In this document: piece by piece, positions 45,826 to 52,931 of the stretch
Layout: each line of letters starts with the position of its first letter
Position numbering within the stretch: the stretch's first letter is position 1
Assembly (NCBI GenBank): GCA_016706565.1
Contig: JADJJI010000004.1
Location: forward strand, 496,001-560,000
Direction of reading: 5' to 3'
Length of the DNA: 64,000 nucleotides
From: Piscinibacter sp.
GTDB lineage: Bacteria; Pseudomonadota; Gammaproteobacteria; Burkholderiales; Burkholderiaceae_C
The notes under the pieces: model-generated
Seen by the model: only the letters and a program-made list of their open reading frames with translations
What the model was told of the DNA's origin: nothing
Databases searched by the model: none
Made by a program: the position numbers and the translations under genes

Positions 45826-46221
45826 TCACGCCATGTGGGTGACTTCGCCAGGAATGTTCACCCAGTTGTGCATCCGCTCCTCGTAGACCGAGAAGCTGGG
45901 TGCGGGAAACGCCGGATCTGCAAACGCGCCAACGGGAATGGCGATCGCATCTTCGTTGCCGGAGAAAGTGTAGTACACGGTCGCCCCGCAGTCCGGGCAG
46001 AAGCTGAACGTGGCGCGGGTTCCTTCATCCCCGGTGCGAACGAACTCCTTGGCGATGCCTGTGAGGGTCACCGCAGACTTGTCGAAGCGAGCCTGCGCGC
46101 CGAAAACGCTGCCGGTGCGGCGCTGGCAAGCCAGGCAGTGACAGACGGAAACGCGGACAGGCTCCGTGCAGACGTGGGCCTGCAACTGGCCACAGCTGCA
46201 TGATGCGGTGCGATGTGTCAT
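45826..46221 (-). CDS. GFA-family (glutathione-dependent formaldehyde-activating-like) zinc protein
   Basis: The 131-residue protein has the zinc ligands of the CENP-V/GFA fold: CSCGQL at the start, CHCLACQRRTG next, and CPDCGATVY later. Such proteins bind zinc and are named after the formaldehyde-adduct enzyme Gfa, but most have no proven activity. It shares the family of the cassette genes at 47776, 48932, 60529 and 61085. No attC site is adjacent. Confidence 0.88.
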   Translation of the reverse strand: MTHRTASCSCGQLQAHVCTEPVRVSVCHCLACQRRTGSVFGAQARFDKSAVTLTGIAKEFVRTGDEGTRATFSFCPDCGATVYYTFSGNEDAIAIPVGAFADPAFPAPSFSVYEERMHNWVNIPGEVTHMA

Positions 46222-46373
46222 GGGCTGATGCGGTTGGTTTTCGACGCCTCGCGATGACCGAGGGCTTGAGGGGCACGAGGTCGCTCCACCGCCGGCATGT
46301 TGAGCGCAGGGTGGCCTGACGGGAATGGCCTCATGTTGTCGAATCAGGTCTTGGTGGATCGTCGTACGAGAGG

Positions 46374-46391
46374 GCTCTACCTGTGTAGAGC
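46374..46391. promoter_or_regulatory. Operator-like palindrome before the VOC gene
   Basis: GCTCTAC-CTGT-GTAGAGC is a perfect 7-bp inverted repeat with a 4-base spacer. It stands 35 bases before the ATG at 46426, just upstream of a TATACA box at 46403-46408, in the intergenic region between divergent genes. This position suits a repressor or activator site. Confidence 0.4.
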
Positions 46392-46425
46392 ATCGGTCAC
46401 CTTATACAAGCGCCAGGAGAACCCG

Positions 46426-46842
46426 ATGACAAAGATGATCTTCGTCAGCCTGCCGATCGCCGACCTCAATGCCTCGACCGCCTTCTACAGCGCCCTGGGC
46501 TTCGAGCGGAACCCGAATTTCAGCGATGAGTCTGGGGCCTGCATGGTCTGGAGCGAGGCGATCCACGTGATGCTGATCACGCACGCGAAGTGGCGTACGT
46601 TCACGCAGCGACCGTTCCCTCCGGCCGGGACTGCCGGGCACATGCTCTCGCTCGCGCTGGACAGCCGAGACGCCGTTGACTCGATGAATCTTGCTGCGGC
46701 ATCCCATGGCGGTCAGGCCGATGTGAATCCGGTTGACGATCAGGGCTTCATGTACACCCGCGACCTCGCCGACCCCGATGGGCACCTGTGGGCTGCACTC
46801 TGGATGGATCCAGCGGCGATGCCACCCGCTGGCCAGGGCTGA
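46426..46842 (+). CDS. VOC superfamily (glyoxalase/bleomycin-resistance-like) protein
   Basis: The 138-residue protein begins MTKMIFVSLPIADLNASTAFYSALGFERNPNFS and ends with YTRDLADPDGHLWAALWMDP, a typical single-chain VOC protein of the lactoylglutathione lyase-like branch. The AGGAG at 46413-46417 stands 8 bases before the ATG. It runs on the + strand, opposite to its neighbours, with its own promoter region. Ligand unknown; VOC proteins bind metals or small molecules and often confer resistance. Confidence 0.88.
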   Translation: MTKMIFVSLPIADLNASTAFYSALGFERNPNFSDESGACMVWSEAIHVMLITHAKWRTFTQRPFPPAGTAGHMLSLALDSRDAVDSMNLAAASHGGQADVNPVDDQGFMYTRDLADPDGHLWAALWMDPAAMPPAGQG

Positions 46843-46952
46843 GTCAATGGCTCGGAACGGCGACTGGTGCGACATCTGGTGCGGAGATGGGCGGCGCTCC
46901 GCGTGAGCGAGGGGATGGGTGTTACTTCTTGCGCACTGCTGACTGATGGAAA

Positions 46953-47177
46953 TCACATCACGCGCGCCGCTGTGACTGCAGCAAACCAGGGAACAACACT
47001 GGCGACGACGGACCAGACCCACGCCGTCGCCGATATGGGTGGTGATACCGAACCAAACCTGTTCTCTCCAGCGTCCCCAGGAGCAAGTGCGAGATACCCG
47101 ACAAACAGGAAGAACATCGGGCCCAGGCCTCCGCAAATTGCGAGGCCGGCCAGCGAAGCGGCTGCCTTCCATCCCAA
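46953..47177 (-). CDS. Possible small membrane protein
   Basis: The 74-residue frame encodes two membrane helices (AAASLAGLAICGGLGPMFFLFVGYLAL and SATAWVWSVVASVVPWFAAVTAA) joined by a short loop. The start codon would be TTG. It fills a gap between two + strand genes. The hydrophobic pattern supports it, but no family is recognised. Confidence 0.4.
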   Translation of the reverse strand: MGWKAAASLAGLAICGGLGPMFFLFVGYLALAPGDAGENRFGSVSPPISATAWVWSVVASVVPWFAAVTAARVM

Positions 47178-47307
47178 GTCACGGCCGCGTCTGACTGCTG
47201 CAACGCAGGTGGCCAGCGGAGCGGTTCGGGAGTACGCCCAGGCGTCGAATGTCCGGACCTAGCACCTGACTGCGTGGTACTGACTCAGTACTCGCGAGGG
47301 GTAACCT

Positions 47308-47622
47308 GTGCCGAACCTTGGAACGATGGTGTGTACTGCTCTGATGTGTGGTTTGCTAGCAAGCTGTCATCGAGCGGAGCCGGACGGCGCCTGGCAATCG
47401 CGCGCCCCTGATGAGACAGGCCAAGTCGACCCAGCCAGGCTCGTGCAGGAGTCAGGCTTAGGTGCAGTGAATGGGCGTGCAGCCGAGCGATGGATCAGTC
47501 GTGTGCTTCTCGAGGCCGGGCAGATCGTCGACGGCACAGCCATGTTCGCAGCGGCAACGTACCTCTTCGTACGCGACGGAGGAATCATCATCGTGCCGGT
47601 TTCTCCGATAGAGCTCTGGTGA
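47308..47622 (+). CDS. Putative lipoprotein
   Basis: The 104-residue product has a lipobox (GLLASC) after a short hydrophobic stretch, giving Cys20 as lipidation site if the GTG at 47308 is used; ATG 47326 is the shorter alternative. GAGGGG at 47296-47301 fits the GTG. The family is not recognised. It ends two bases before the first (oldest) attC site and points the opposite way from the cassettes, so it is probably the gene that borders the array. Confidence 0.5.
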   Translation: MPNLGTMVCTALMCGLLASCHRAEPDGAWQSRAPDETGQVDPARLVQESGLGAVNGRAAERWISRVLLEAGQIVDGTAMFAAATYLFVRDGGIIIVPVSPIELW

Positions 47623-47623
47623 C

Positions 47624-47749
47624 GCCCAAGGTTTGAACCGAGCGGCGAGCGCGGGAATGGCGCCTGGCCAGCGAGGCGAATGATGTACCACAGCGCCCCG
47701 CGGGCCTTGTGCCACGCCGGTGGCGGTCAACTCCAGCGAAGGGTTCGGC
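47624..47749 (-). repeat. attC site 1 (distal end, degenerate)
   Basis: The ends read GCCCAAG and GTTCGGC on the + strand instead of GCCTAAC and GTTAGGC, so both core sites carry changes. The inner arms (GGTTTGAACCGAG, CCAGCGAAGG) remain recognisable. It marks the oldest visible end of the array, and poor recombination is expected. Confidence 0.8.
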
Positions 47750-47775
47750 AGCACTCGCCGCGAGCCGCGGGTTGA

Positions 47776-48171
47776 CTAGGCCCACACATCTCCAACGCAC
47801 TTGCCGTCGCGTGGCAAGTCGTCGAACTTGTCGAGGCCATCGAAGTGATCGATGGGCACCTTGGCGATGGGGTCGGGTTCGGTGAGGCGCAGGTTGACGG
47901 CAATGCGGCGTTTGCCTTCCGGCGTGAGTTGCTGGCCCCGCCAGAACGCGACGCAGCCGCACGTGGCGCAGAAGTGAAACTCGACCCCCTTGCCACGGAT
48001 GTAGGCCTTGGTTGGACCGGCTACCTTGATGCCCTCGTTCTCGAAGTCATAGATCCAGAGGACGCCATAACGGCGGCACACGGTGCAGTTGCAGGCCGTA
48101 GCGCCCTCGGGAAGAACTGGGTGAGTCCAGTCCCATGTGACTGCACCGCAGTGACACGAGCCATGAAGCAT
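47776..48171 (-). CDS. GFA-family zinc protein (cassette)
   Basis: The 131-residue protein begins MLHGSCHCGAVTWDWTH, has NCTVCRRYG and FCATCGCVAFWRG as further zinc ligands, and so belongs to the Gfa/CENP-V fold. The ATG at 48171 begins the conserved start. It is 172 bases downstream of the nucleotide-binding gene, with no attC between them, so the two form one unit. Confidence 0.88.
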   Translation of the reverse strand: MLHGSCHCGAVTWDWTHPVLPEGATACNCTVCRRYGVLWIYDFENEGIKVAGPTKAYIRGKGVEFHFCATCGCVAFWRGQQLTPEGKRRIAVNLRLTEPDPIAKVPIDHFDGLDKFDDLPRDGKCVGDVWA

Positions 48172-48343
48172 CTGATTCTCCTTTGGGGCCGACGCAGCGG
48201 CCGAGGTCTGCACTCGAGCAGGCTGAGCAAAAGCCGAACTGGCTGGCGGCAACGATCTCGTGGGAGAGATTGTCCGCGACGAAGGGGCATTGCAGAAAGC
48301 TGAGGTTCGGATCAGTTCCGCAGACTTCGCACGCCGAGCATGC
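48172..48343 (-). other. Spacer without a recognisable attC
   Basis: This 172-bp stretch separates two genes of the array. A gacGAAGGGGCATTGC piece near 48278-48293 faintly resembles an attC left arm, but no partner arm was found. The attC that may once have been here is decayed or absent. Confidence 0.3.
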
Positions 48344-48862
48344 TCAGCTGATGAGCTGAAGCTGCCGTAGCTGGGCTTCCAGTTGAGCGATGTTGCCCCA
48401 GGGAAGAATGGGCGAGTTCCGCCGCTCGTCGGGCGGATTGGACGGCAGCGAGTCGGACCAGCCGCCACAGCCGACAAGCGGCAACAGTGGCCGCTTGTGC
48501 AACCAAGCCAAACACACTTCGGAGATGGTGCCCGCGCGACCACCGATGACGAGGCAGGCATCTCCGGCCAGCGCCATGAGCAAGTTGCGGGCGTCGCCCA
48601 TGCCGCAGGGTACGACCACGGTTGCCGGCCAATCGGGCGGCGGCATCTGCTCCGGAGGCACGATGCTCAGCACCAACCCTCCGGCCGCAATGGCGCGCTC
48701 AGCCGCAACGCGCGTGGCTGGGCTACCGCAGCCGCTCACTACAGTGATGCCATGGGCTGCCAGCAAAGCGCCTGCAGCTCCGGCCAGCTCGTAGGCGGCT
48801 GAGCCTGGCTCTGCGCTTCCGAGGACGCAAACCTGGGGCCTTCTGATGGGTGAGTGCTGCAC
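48344..48862 (-). CDS. SLOG/LOG-like Rossmann nucleotide-binding protein (cassette)
   Basis: The 172-residue protein has a Rossmann start (PQVCVLGSAEPGSAAYELAGAAGALLAAHG), then TVVSGCGSPATRVAAERAIAAGG and ARNLLMALAGDACLVIGGRAGTISEVCLAWLHKRPLLPL, the TIGR00725/LOG-related pattern. Such proteins bind nucleotides or NAD-like ligands. GTG 48862 is chosen; a TTG at 48883 lies inside the attC and is less likely. Function is not established. Confidence 0.8.
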   Translation of the reverse strand: MQHSPIRRPQVCVLGSAEPGSAAYELAGAAGALLAAHGITVVSGCGSPATRVAAERAIAAGGLVLSIVPPEQMPPPDWPATVVVPCGMGDARNLLMALAGDACLVIGGRAGTISEVCLAWLHKRPLLPLVGCGGWSDSLPSNPPDERRNSPILPWGNIAQLEAQLRQLQLIS

Positions 48863-48878
48863 GGAGATTGCCTTTGCG

Positions 48879-48937
48879 GCCAAACGTTTGATCCGAGGCG
48901 ACCGCGGTGGAGGGTCGCCTCGAGCGAAGAGTCAGGC
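48879..48937 (-). repeat. attC site 2 (short class)
   Basis: The 59-bp site has GCCAAAC and GTCAGGC ends on the + strand, arms GTTTGATCCGAGG and CTCGAGCGAAGA, and a short hairpin loop. It follows the GFA gene at 48932, whose stop TGA lies inside its core. Confidence 0.9.
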
Positions 48938-49387
48938 ATCGGTTCGACGACGCGACAGGGCCTGCAACAGCGCCTCGACTGGCGCACCTTCTGGCCACGT
49001 CGGTACGTCTTGGGGCAACTCTAACCACTGTTGCTTGCGCTTGACCCAGATGTGAGCCACGGCATCCAGTTGATCACTGTGGTCCAGCGTTCCGGCACGA
49101 ACCACGACTACGCCCGGCCGGGCACTGTTGGAGTTGTAGATCCGGGTGTGGCAGATGCTGCACATGCGTTGATTGGAGACTCTGCCGCTCGGTGTTGTCA
49201 GTTCGTAGACGCTCAGGGGACCTGTCACGGCCAGCGCCTCTTCAGGCAGAAAAGTCTGCTGGCTGAACGCGCTGCCGCTCCACGTTTGGCAATCAAGGCA
49301 ATGACAGGCATAAGTCGTCGGCAATGAGTCCAGAGCAAGCGTGTAGCGCACGGCCCCACAACGGCACCCACCGGCGATGTCTGACAT
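48932..49387 (-). CDS. GFA-family zinc protein (cassette)
   Basis: The 151-residue protein has GGCRCGAVRYTL, YACHCLDCQTWSGSAFSQQTF and MCSICHTRIYN, the zinc motifs of the GFA fold. It is slightly longer than the other copies, with a C-terminal WLELPQDVPTWPEGAPVEALLQA tail. The stop codon TGA lies in the attC core at 48932-48934. Confidence 0.88.
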   Translation of the reverse strand: MSDIAGGCRCGAVRYTLALDSLPTTYACHCLDCQTWSGSAFSQQTFLPEEALAVTGPLSVYELTTPSGRVSNQRMCSICHTRIYNSNSARPGVVVVRAGTLDHSDQLDAVAHIWVKRKQQWLELPQDVPTWPEGAPVEALLQALSRRRTDA

Positions 49388-49454
49388 GTCTGCCTCCAGA
49401 GTTGCACCGAAGTCGTGTTCGCTGCGATAGCGTGCGGCGATGCTGGTTCCTGAT

Positions 49455-49520
49455 GCCTACCGATTGGGCTGAGCCAGAAGTGCCGTTCCGGTGCAAGTCG
49501 GCTCCAGCGAAAGCTCAGGC
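49455..49520 (-). repeat. attC site 3 (short class)
   Basis: The 66-bp site has GCCTACC and CTCAGGC ends, with arms GATTGGGCTGAGC and CTCCAGCGAAAG. The GTTAGGC-type core is altered in both halves. It adjoins the SRPBCC gene ending at 49528. Confidence 0.85.
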
Positions 49521-49527
49521 GGCACTT

Positions 49528-49965
49528 TCACCCCGAAACAACCTCAGCGGCCAATCGTTCAAGGTTCTGCTCGTTGGCTGCTGCGACGAACTCCGCCAGG
49601 CGGTTGTAGTGTTCTGTGGTGTCGAACGTCTGGCGCCACGCCACGGTCGTGCCTTGCGCGTGAGGCCGAAGTTCGATGGTGAGCACAAAGTGATGCCCAC
49701 CGAGGTGTTCGACTTCGAAGAGTTGATCCGCAACGATGCGTGTGAAGCGGCTTTCGTTCGGGTAGTCCTTGCCATCCGGTCCGTGCATCGTTAGAAGCCA
49801 GCTGCCACCGGGCATGAACTCGTACTTTTGAATCGTGTTCGTGAATCCCGCTGGCCCCCACCACTTGGCGACGCGTGCCGGATCGCGCATTGCGGCGAAC
49901 ACCTGGTCAGGACTTGCTGCAATGAGCTTGTTCCTGGTGTCCGAACGACTCTCGATGGATTCCAT
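49528..49965 (-). CDS. SRPBCC/AHSA1 family protein (cassette)
   Basis: The 145-residue protein has the START-like start SDTRNKLIAASPDQVFAAMRDPARVAKWWGPAGF, the HGPDGKDYPNESRFTRIV middle and a late AAANEQNLERLAAEVV helix. It closely resembles the chromosomal protein at 21734. A GGGAG lies upstream of ATG 49965; ATG 49980 is in frame five codons earlier. Confidence 0.85.
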   Translation of the reverse strand: MESIESRSDTRNKLIAASPDQVFAAMRDPARVAKWWGPAGFTNTIQKYEFMPGGSWLLTMHGPDGKDYPNESRFTRIVADQLFEVEHLGGHHFVLTIELRPHAQGTTVAWRQTFDTTEHYNRLAEFVAAANEQNLERLAAEVVSG

Positions 49966-49981
49966 TGCTTCTCCCGGCATG

Positions 49982-50076
49982 GTGCAGCGCTTGCCCCGAG
50001 AGGCCGATGATAGGAACAACGGCCTTGCGGTCCAAGTGCCAAGCCGGTGCGAGTCGGCTTCAGCGAAGGGTCAGGC
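49982..50076 (-). repeat. attC site 4 (partly decayed)
   Basis: The high-coordinate core GTCAGGC and arm (CTTCAGCGAAGG) are intact, and the inner CGGTCCAAGTGCC stem is present. The other end, around 49982, has lost the GTTAGGC core (GGTGCAG). Recombination at this site is likely abolished. Confidence 0.7.
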
Positions 50077-50511
50077 CGCACTGTCTTGACCTGCAGACGA
50101 CCCGCCGCTGGACTGTGCAGGCGCACAGGCCAGTGGATTGGCAAGGAACAGCCAACCCACTGCAAGCGCGCCAGGGATGGCGAGGAACCAGTGTTGGCTA
50201 CCTGTTAGCCAGTTGCCCGCTGCCCCAAGAAGCACGCCGATGCCCACAACCGCGAGCAGCGCAATGGCTCGGGGGCCGGTGTTTGGAGGGGCAGAACGGC
50301 GTGCGCGCTGAACGAGAGAGACGGCAGCCAGGCCAACGAGCAGTAGTGCCCAGGCGCCAACAGAGAGCATCGCGAACGACGCTAGAGCATCCTTTCCGCA
50401 GATGAACCGGAGGTAAGGCTCAGGCTCCTCACAGCCGAACGCCAATAGAGCGAAGGCGATACCGGGGCCAAGATGCAGGATGGTGAGGCTGTAAACCAGA
50501 GCGCGAAGCAT
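50071..50511 (-). CDS. Four-helix membrane protein (cassette)
   Basis: The 146-residue product begins MLRALVYSLTILHLGPGIAFALLAFGCE and has four membrane helices with a Cys-rich loop (FICGKDALASF). It ends GGSSAGQDSAA, where the final Ala-stop is read from the attC core (GCC-TGA). Family not recognised; inner membrane. Confidence 0.7.
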   Translation of the reverse strand: MLRALVYSLTILHLGPGIAFALLAFGCEEPEPYLRFICGKDALASFAMLSVGAWALLLVGLAAVSLVQRARRSAPPNTGPRAIALLAVVGIGVLLGAAGNWLTGSQHWFLAIPGALAVGWLFLANPLACAPAQSSGGSSAGQDSAA

Positions 50512-50551
50512 TTCAAGAACGGCCCAGATGGGCAGGGTGACGGACTGTGCA

Positions 50552-50677
50552 ACCTGGCGTTTGAGCTGAGGGGCCGGAACCGGACTGGCGCCTGGCCCGC
50601 GAGGCGGATGATGTACCAAGCCAGGAAGCGGGCCAAGTGCCATGCCGGTGCGAGCCGGCTCCAGCGAAGGGTTAGGG
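50552..50677 (-). repeat. attC site 5 (long class)
   Basis: The 126-bp site ends in ACCTGGC and GTTAGGG, with arms GTTTGAGCTGAGGGGCCGG and GGCTCCAGCGAAGG. The nested stem uses GCGCCTGGCCCGCGAGGCGG and its complement. It follows the GNAT gene at 50672. Confidence 0.92.
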
Positions 50678-51139
50678 CGCACTCTTTGCACCGGCCGACC
50701 AGAAGTACTTGATGTCTTCGAGCTGCCACGTGGGCTCGAACCCGTGTTGGACTGCTGCGAAGCCATGGCTCTCATAGAAGGCCTGGGCAGCCAGGTTCTT
50801 CTTGAAGGTGTACAGCCAGAGGCTCCCGCTGGAGTTCTGTTTGGCCCATTGCAACAGCCGACTCCCGACGCCGCGCCGCTGGCAGCCGGGCCGAACATAC
50901 AACTGACTGACCGACTCGCTGGAGGCGGCAATGAAGCCCAGCAGTTGCTGGCCAGACAGAGCCAGTTGAACCTTGTTCTGCGGAAGTACCGACCGAAGGA
51001 AGTACTCCATCTGCTCCTGCAGCGGATGCGGATCGGTGATTCCCAGCGCAGTCTCGAAGCTCGACCGCCACATTGGCACCAGCTCGCCGAGCCATGGCTC
51101 GCTGTACGCAACGATCTCGACTTGCGGCGACGCAGCCAC
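50672..51139 (-). CDS. GNAT family N-acetyltransferase (cassette)
   Basis: The 155-residue protein has QLYVRPGCQRRGVGSRLLQWAKQN, the acetyl-CoA loop, and AQAFYESHGF near the end. The start is a GTG at 51139. The stop TAA comes from the attC core at 50672. It could act on an antibiotic or small amine, as cassette GNATs often do. Confidence 0.88.
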   Translation of the reverse strand: MAASPQVEIVAYSEPWLGELVPMWRSSFETALGITDPHPLQEQMEYFLRSVLPQNKVQLALSGQQLLGFIAASSESVSQLYVRPGCQRRGVGSRLLQWAKQNSSGSLWLYTFKKNLAAQAFYESHGFAAVQHGFEPTWQLEDIKYFWSAGAKSAP

Positions 51140-51146
51140 CTGTGTG

Positions 51147-51275
51147 CCCTAACGTTTGAACTGAGGGGCCGCAAGCGGATGGGTGCTTGGCCCGCGGGGC
51201 GGAGCAAAGACCGGCAGCGCCTCGCGGGCCAGGTGCCAGGCCGGTGGAGGCTCCTGCTCGAGCGAAAGGTCAGCC
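51147..51275 (-). repeat. attC site 6 (long class)
   Basis: The 129-bp site has ends CCCTAAC and GTCAGCC, arms GTTTGAACTGAGGGGCCG and GCTCGAGCGAAAG. It lies just downstream of the thioredoxin-fold gene. Confidence 0.9.
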
Positions 51276-51284
51276 CGCACTTGG

Positions 51285-51779
51285 TTACCTTGGCACTGAC
51301 GACTGCGCTGAAGCTGGGCGACCTGCTTCGAGCTGCTGGAGCGCGGGAACAATGCCGTCCGTCCAGCCTTGCAGCCCGGCTTGGCGAGCGACTACCTGCC
51401 TGTTGCGCACGATCTCGAAGAGCGGCACAGGCGGACTGAGTTGGTAGCGCTCTCGGCGAGCTTGGTACAGGTACTGGAGCTCGGCCGGATACAGCAGCTC
51501 AGACTCGCTGCCGTGCAGACTCTTGCGCTCGACATAGACCACGTTGAGATGCGGCCAGCGTTGAGGCAGTTGCTGGGCCACTGCCAGGCCTGACGGCGAC
51601 TCGCGCCAGACCCTGCAAACCGGGCAGTTCTCGGCCGTATGAACAACAAGAGTGACTTGCTCGTCGCGGCTGAGCGCGCCGGACGAGTGCCCGACGGGCT
51701 CGGCAGCGGAAGTTTGCGCCGCCACCTGCATGGCTAGCGCAGAAGCGAGCAAGGTGAAGACGACGATCGCGCTGCGCAT
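51285..51779 (-). CDS. Secreted thioredoxin-fold protein with CPVC motif (cassette)
   Basis: The 164-residue protein has a signal peptide (1-23, ending in QVAAQ) and a VVHTAENCPVCRVWRES segment, with a CPVC pair at the position of a thioredoxin active site, followed by VPLFEIVRNRQVVARQAGL, the usual thioredoxin cis-Pro loop region. A periplasmic redox or disulfide role is likely but unproven. Confidence 0.7.
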   Translation of the reverse strand: MRSAIVVFTLLASALAMQVAAQTSAAEPVGHSSGALSRDEQVTLVVHTAENCPVCRVWRESPSGLAVAQQLPQRWPHLNVVYVERKSLHGSESELLYPAELQYLYQARRERYQLSPPVPLFEIVRNRQVVARQAGLQGWTDGIVPALQQLEAGRPASAQSSVPR

Positions 51780-51795
51780 CTTTGGCGGCTGTGCG

Positions 51796-51852
51796 GGCTG
51801 AGGTTTGAGCTGAGGGGCCGGTGGAGGTCCACGCTCGAGCGAAGGGCAAGAG
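51796..51852 (-). repeat. attC site 7 (short class, altered ends)
   Basis: The 57-bp site has GGCTGAG and GCAAGAG in place of the usual core sequences. The inner arms GTTTGAGCTGAGGGGCCGG and CTCGAGCGAAGG are intact. Its recombination is probably impaired. Confidence 0.75.
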
Positions 51853-51881
51853 CTCACTGTGCAGCCGGCCTATCGCTTCGA

Positions 51882-52298
51882 CTACTCGGACGCCAGCTTC
51901 CCTTTCACATGACGAGCAAAGCTGTCCAGGATTGCCTGCCAACCTGTGCGCTGTTGGTCCTCGGAGTGAGTCGACTCACTGTCGAAGGTGACAGTCACGG
52001 TGACTCCCTGAACACCTTGCGAAAACTCGACGACTCCGACCCGGTCGCCGAAGGTGTACTCAATGAGCTGATGTGGCACGACCTTGGTGTATTCGCCCGC
52101 GAAGTCGAATCCGAAGGATCCATCCTTGGCTTCCATTCGCGAGGAGAACGTGCCACCCGGACGCAGATCGACTGAGGCAGCGGTGGTATGCCAGTCCGCA
52201 GAGGCCGTGTTCCAGAGCTTGATGTCCTCCGGAGTCGTGTACGCGCGCCAAACCTCGTGAATCGGCGCGGCGACGATGGTGGAAACGACAATCTTCAT
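51882..52298 (-). CDS. SRPBCC/AHSA1 family protein (cassette)
   Basis: The 138-residue protein begins MKIVVSTIVAAPIHEVWRAYTTPEDIKLWNTAS, has VDLRPGGTFSSRMEAKDGSFGFDFAGEY, and ends GWQAILDSFARHVKGKL, an AHSA1-type START domain. It is one of three in the array and the only one in the KLWNTASADWH subgroup. Confidence 0.88.
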   Translation of the reverse strand: MKIVVSTIVAAPIHEVWRAYTTPEDIKLWNTASADWHTTAASVDLRPGGTFSSRMEAKDGSFGFDFAGEYTKVVPHQLIEYTFGDRVGVVEFSQGVQGVTVTVTFDSESTHSEDQQRTGWQAILDSFARHVKGKLASE

Positions 52299-52334
52299 GA
52301 GGGCTCCGTGGCATGGCGGGTGTCGTGTGGTGAG

Positions 52335-52460
52335 GCCTAACGTTCGAGCAGAGCCGCGAGCGCCGGTGTGTCGCTTGACACGCTGCACGGATGATGGACC
52401 AGAGAGGGAAGCGGGCCAAGTGCCATGCCGGTGCGAGTCGGCTCGAGCGAAGGGTCAGGC
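52335..52460 (-). repeat. attC site 8 (long class)
   Basis: The 126-bp site has GCCTAAC and GTCAGGC ends. The inner stem uses GCTTGACACGCTGCACGG rather than the usual GCTTGGCCCGC, so it is more diverged than its neighbours. It follows the membrane-protein gene at 52455, whose stop overlaps it. Confidence 0.9.
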
Positions 52461-52892
52461 GTCATTCTTGTTCGCCGAGCGCAGCTTGAGCCAGCTTGTG
52501 ACCGACGCGATGCTCGGCGCCAGCCAGAGTGAGAGCCACAAGCCAGCCAGTACAGCAAGTGCCAGCGAGTTCGCACCGGAGCGAGTCACTCCGTAGATCA
52601 CCGCCAAGGCAATTGCAGTGATGGCAAACGCTGAGGCGATGTACATGTAGAGGAGCTGGGGCAGAAAGACGCGTGCCAGATGGGCCAACGAGACGCCAAT
52701 CAACCTGAGCCTGCCCTGGCGAAAGACGAGCCAGCAAATGACCGAGGCGACAACGAGCGAACTTGCGGCCAGCTGAAGCCAGAACACAGTTGTCCATTCG
52801 GCTCGGCCGCGAACGAAGAGCACCAAAATGACTGAGCAGGCGAGGGCGCTCAGTGCGAACACGACGCGAAGAGTGTGAGCGGGGGCGGTCAT
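52455..52892 (-). CDS. Four-helix membrane protein (cassette)
   Basis: The 145-residue product begins MTAPAHTLRVVFALSALACSVILVLFV and has four membrane helices with short loops. It ends NKNDA, with Ala-stop drawn from the attC core. Family not recognised. It forms a unit with the MAPEG gene, because the attC between them (52896-52931) has lost its stem. Confidence 0.65.
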   Translation of the reverse strand: MTAPAHTLRVVFALSALACSVILVLFVRGRAEWTTVFWLQLAASSLVVASVICWLVFRQGRLRLIGVSLAHLARVFLPQLLYMYIASAFAITAIALAVIYGVTRSGANSLALAVLAGLWLSLWLAPSIASVTSWLKLRSANKNDA

Positions 52893-52895
52893 GAC

Positions 52896-52931
52896 GCCTG
52901 ACGTTTGCGCTGAGCGGGCGAAGGGTTAGGG
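52896..52931 (-). repeat. attC remnant 9 (36 bp, stem deleted)
   Basis: Only GCCTGAC-GTTTGCGCTGAGC, GGGC and GAAGGGTTAGGG remain. Compared with site 18, the segment between two GCGA copies is missing, as if deleted by short-repeat slippage. It cannot form the normal attC hairpin. Confidence 0.8.

Noticed and set aside
44152-47622. Additional attC sites left of 47624
   Set aside because: Intergenic stretches were read for GCCTAAC/GTTAGGC pairs with the usual arms. Only chance partial matches were found.
50512-51207. Extension of the 50071 membrane gene to 378 residues
   Set aside because: The extra part reads backwards through attC 5 and antisense through the GNAT gene frame; the ATG at 50511 starts the hydrophobic protein.
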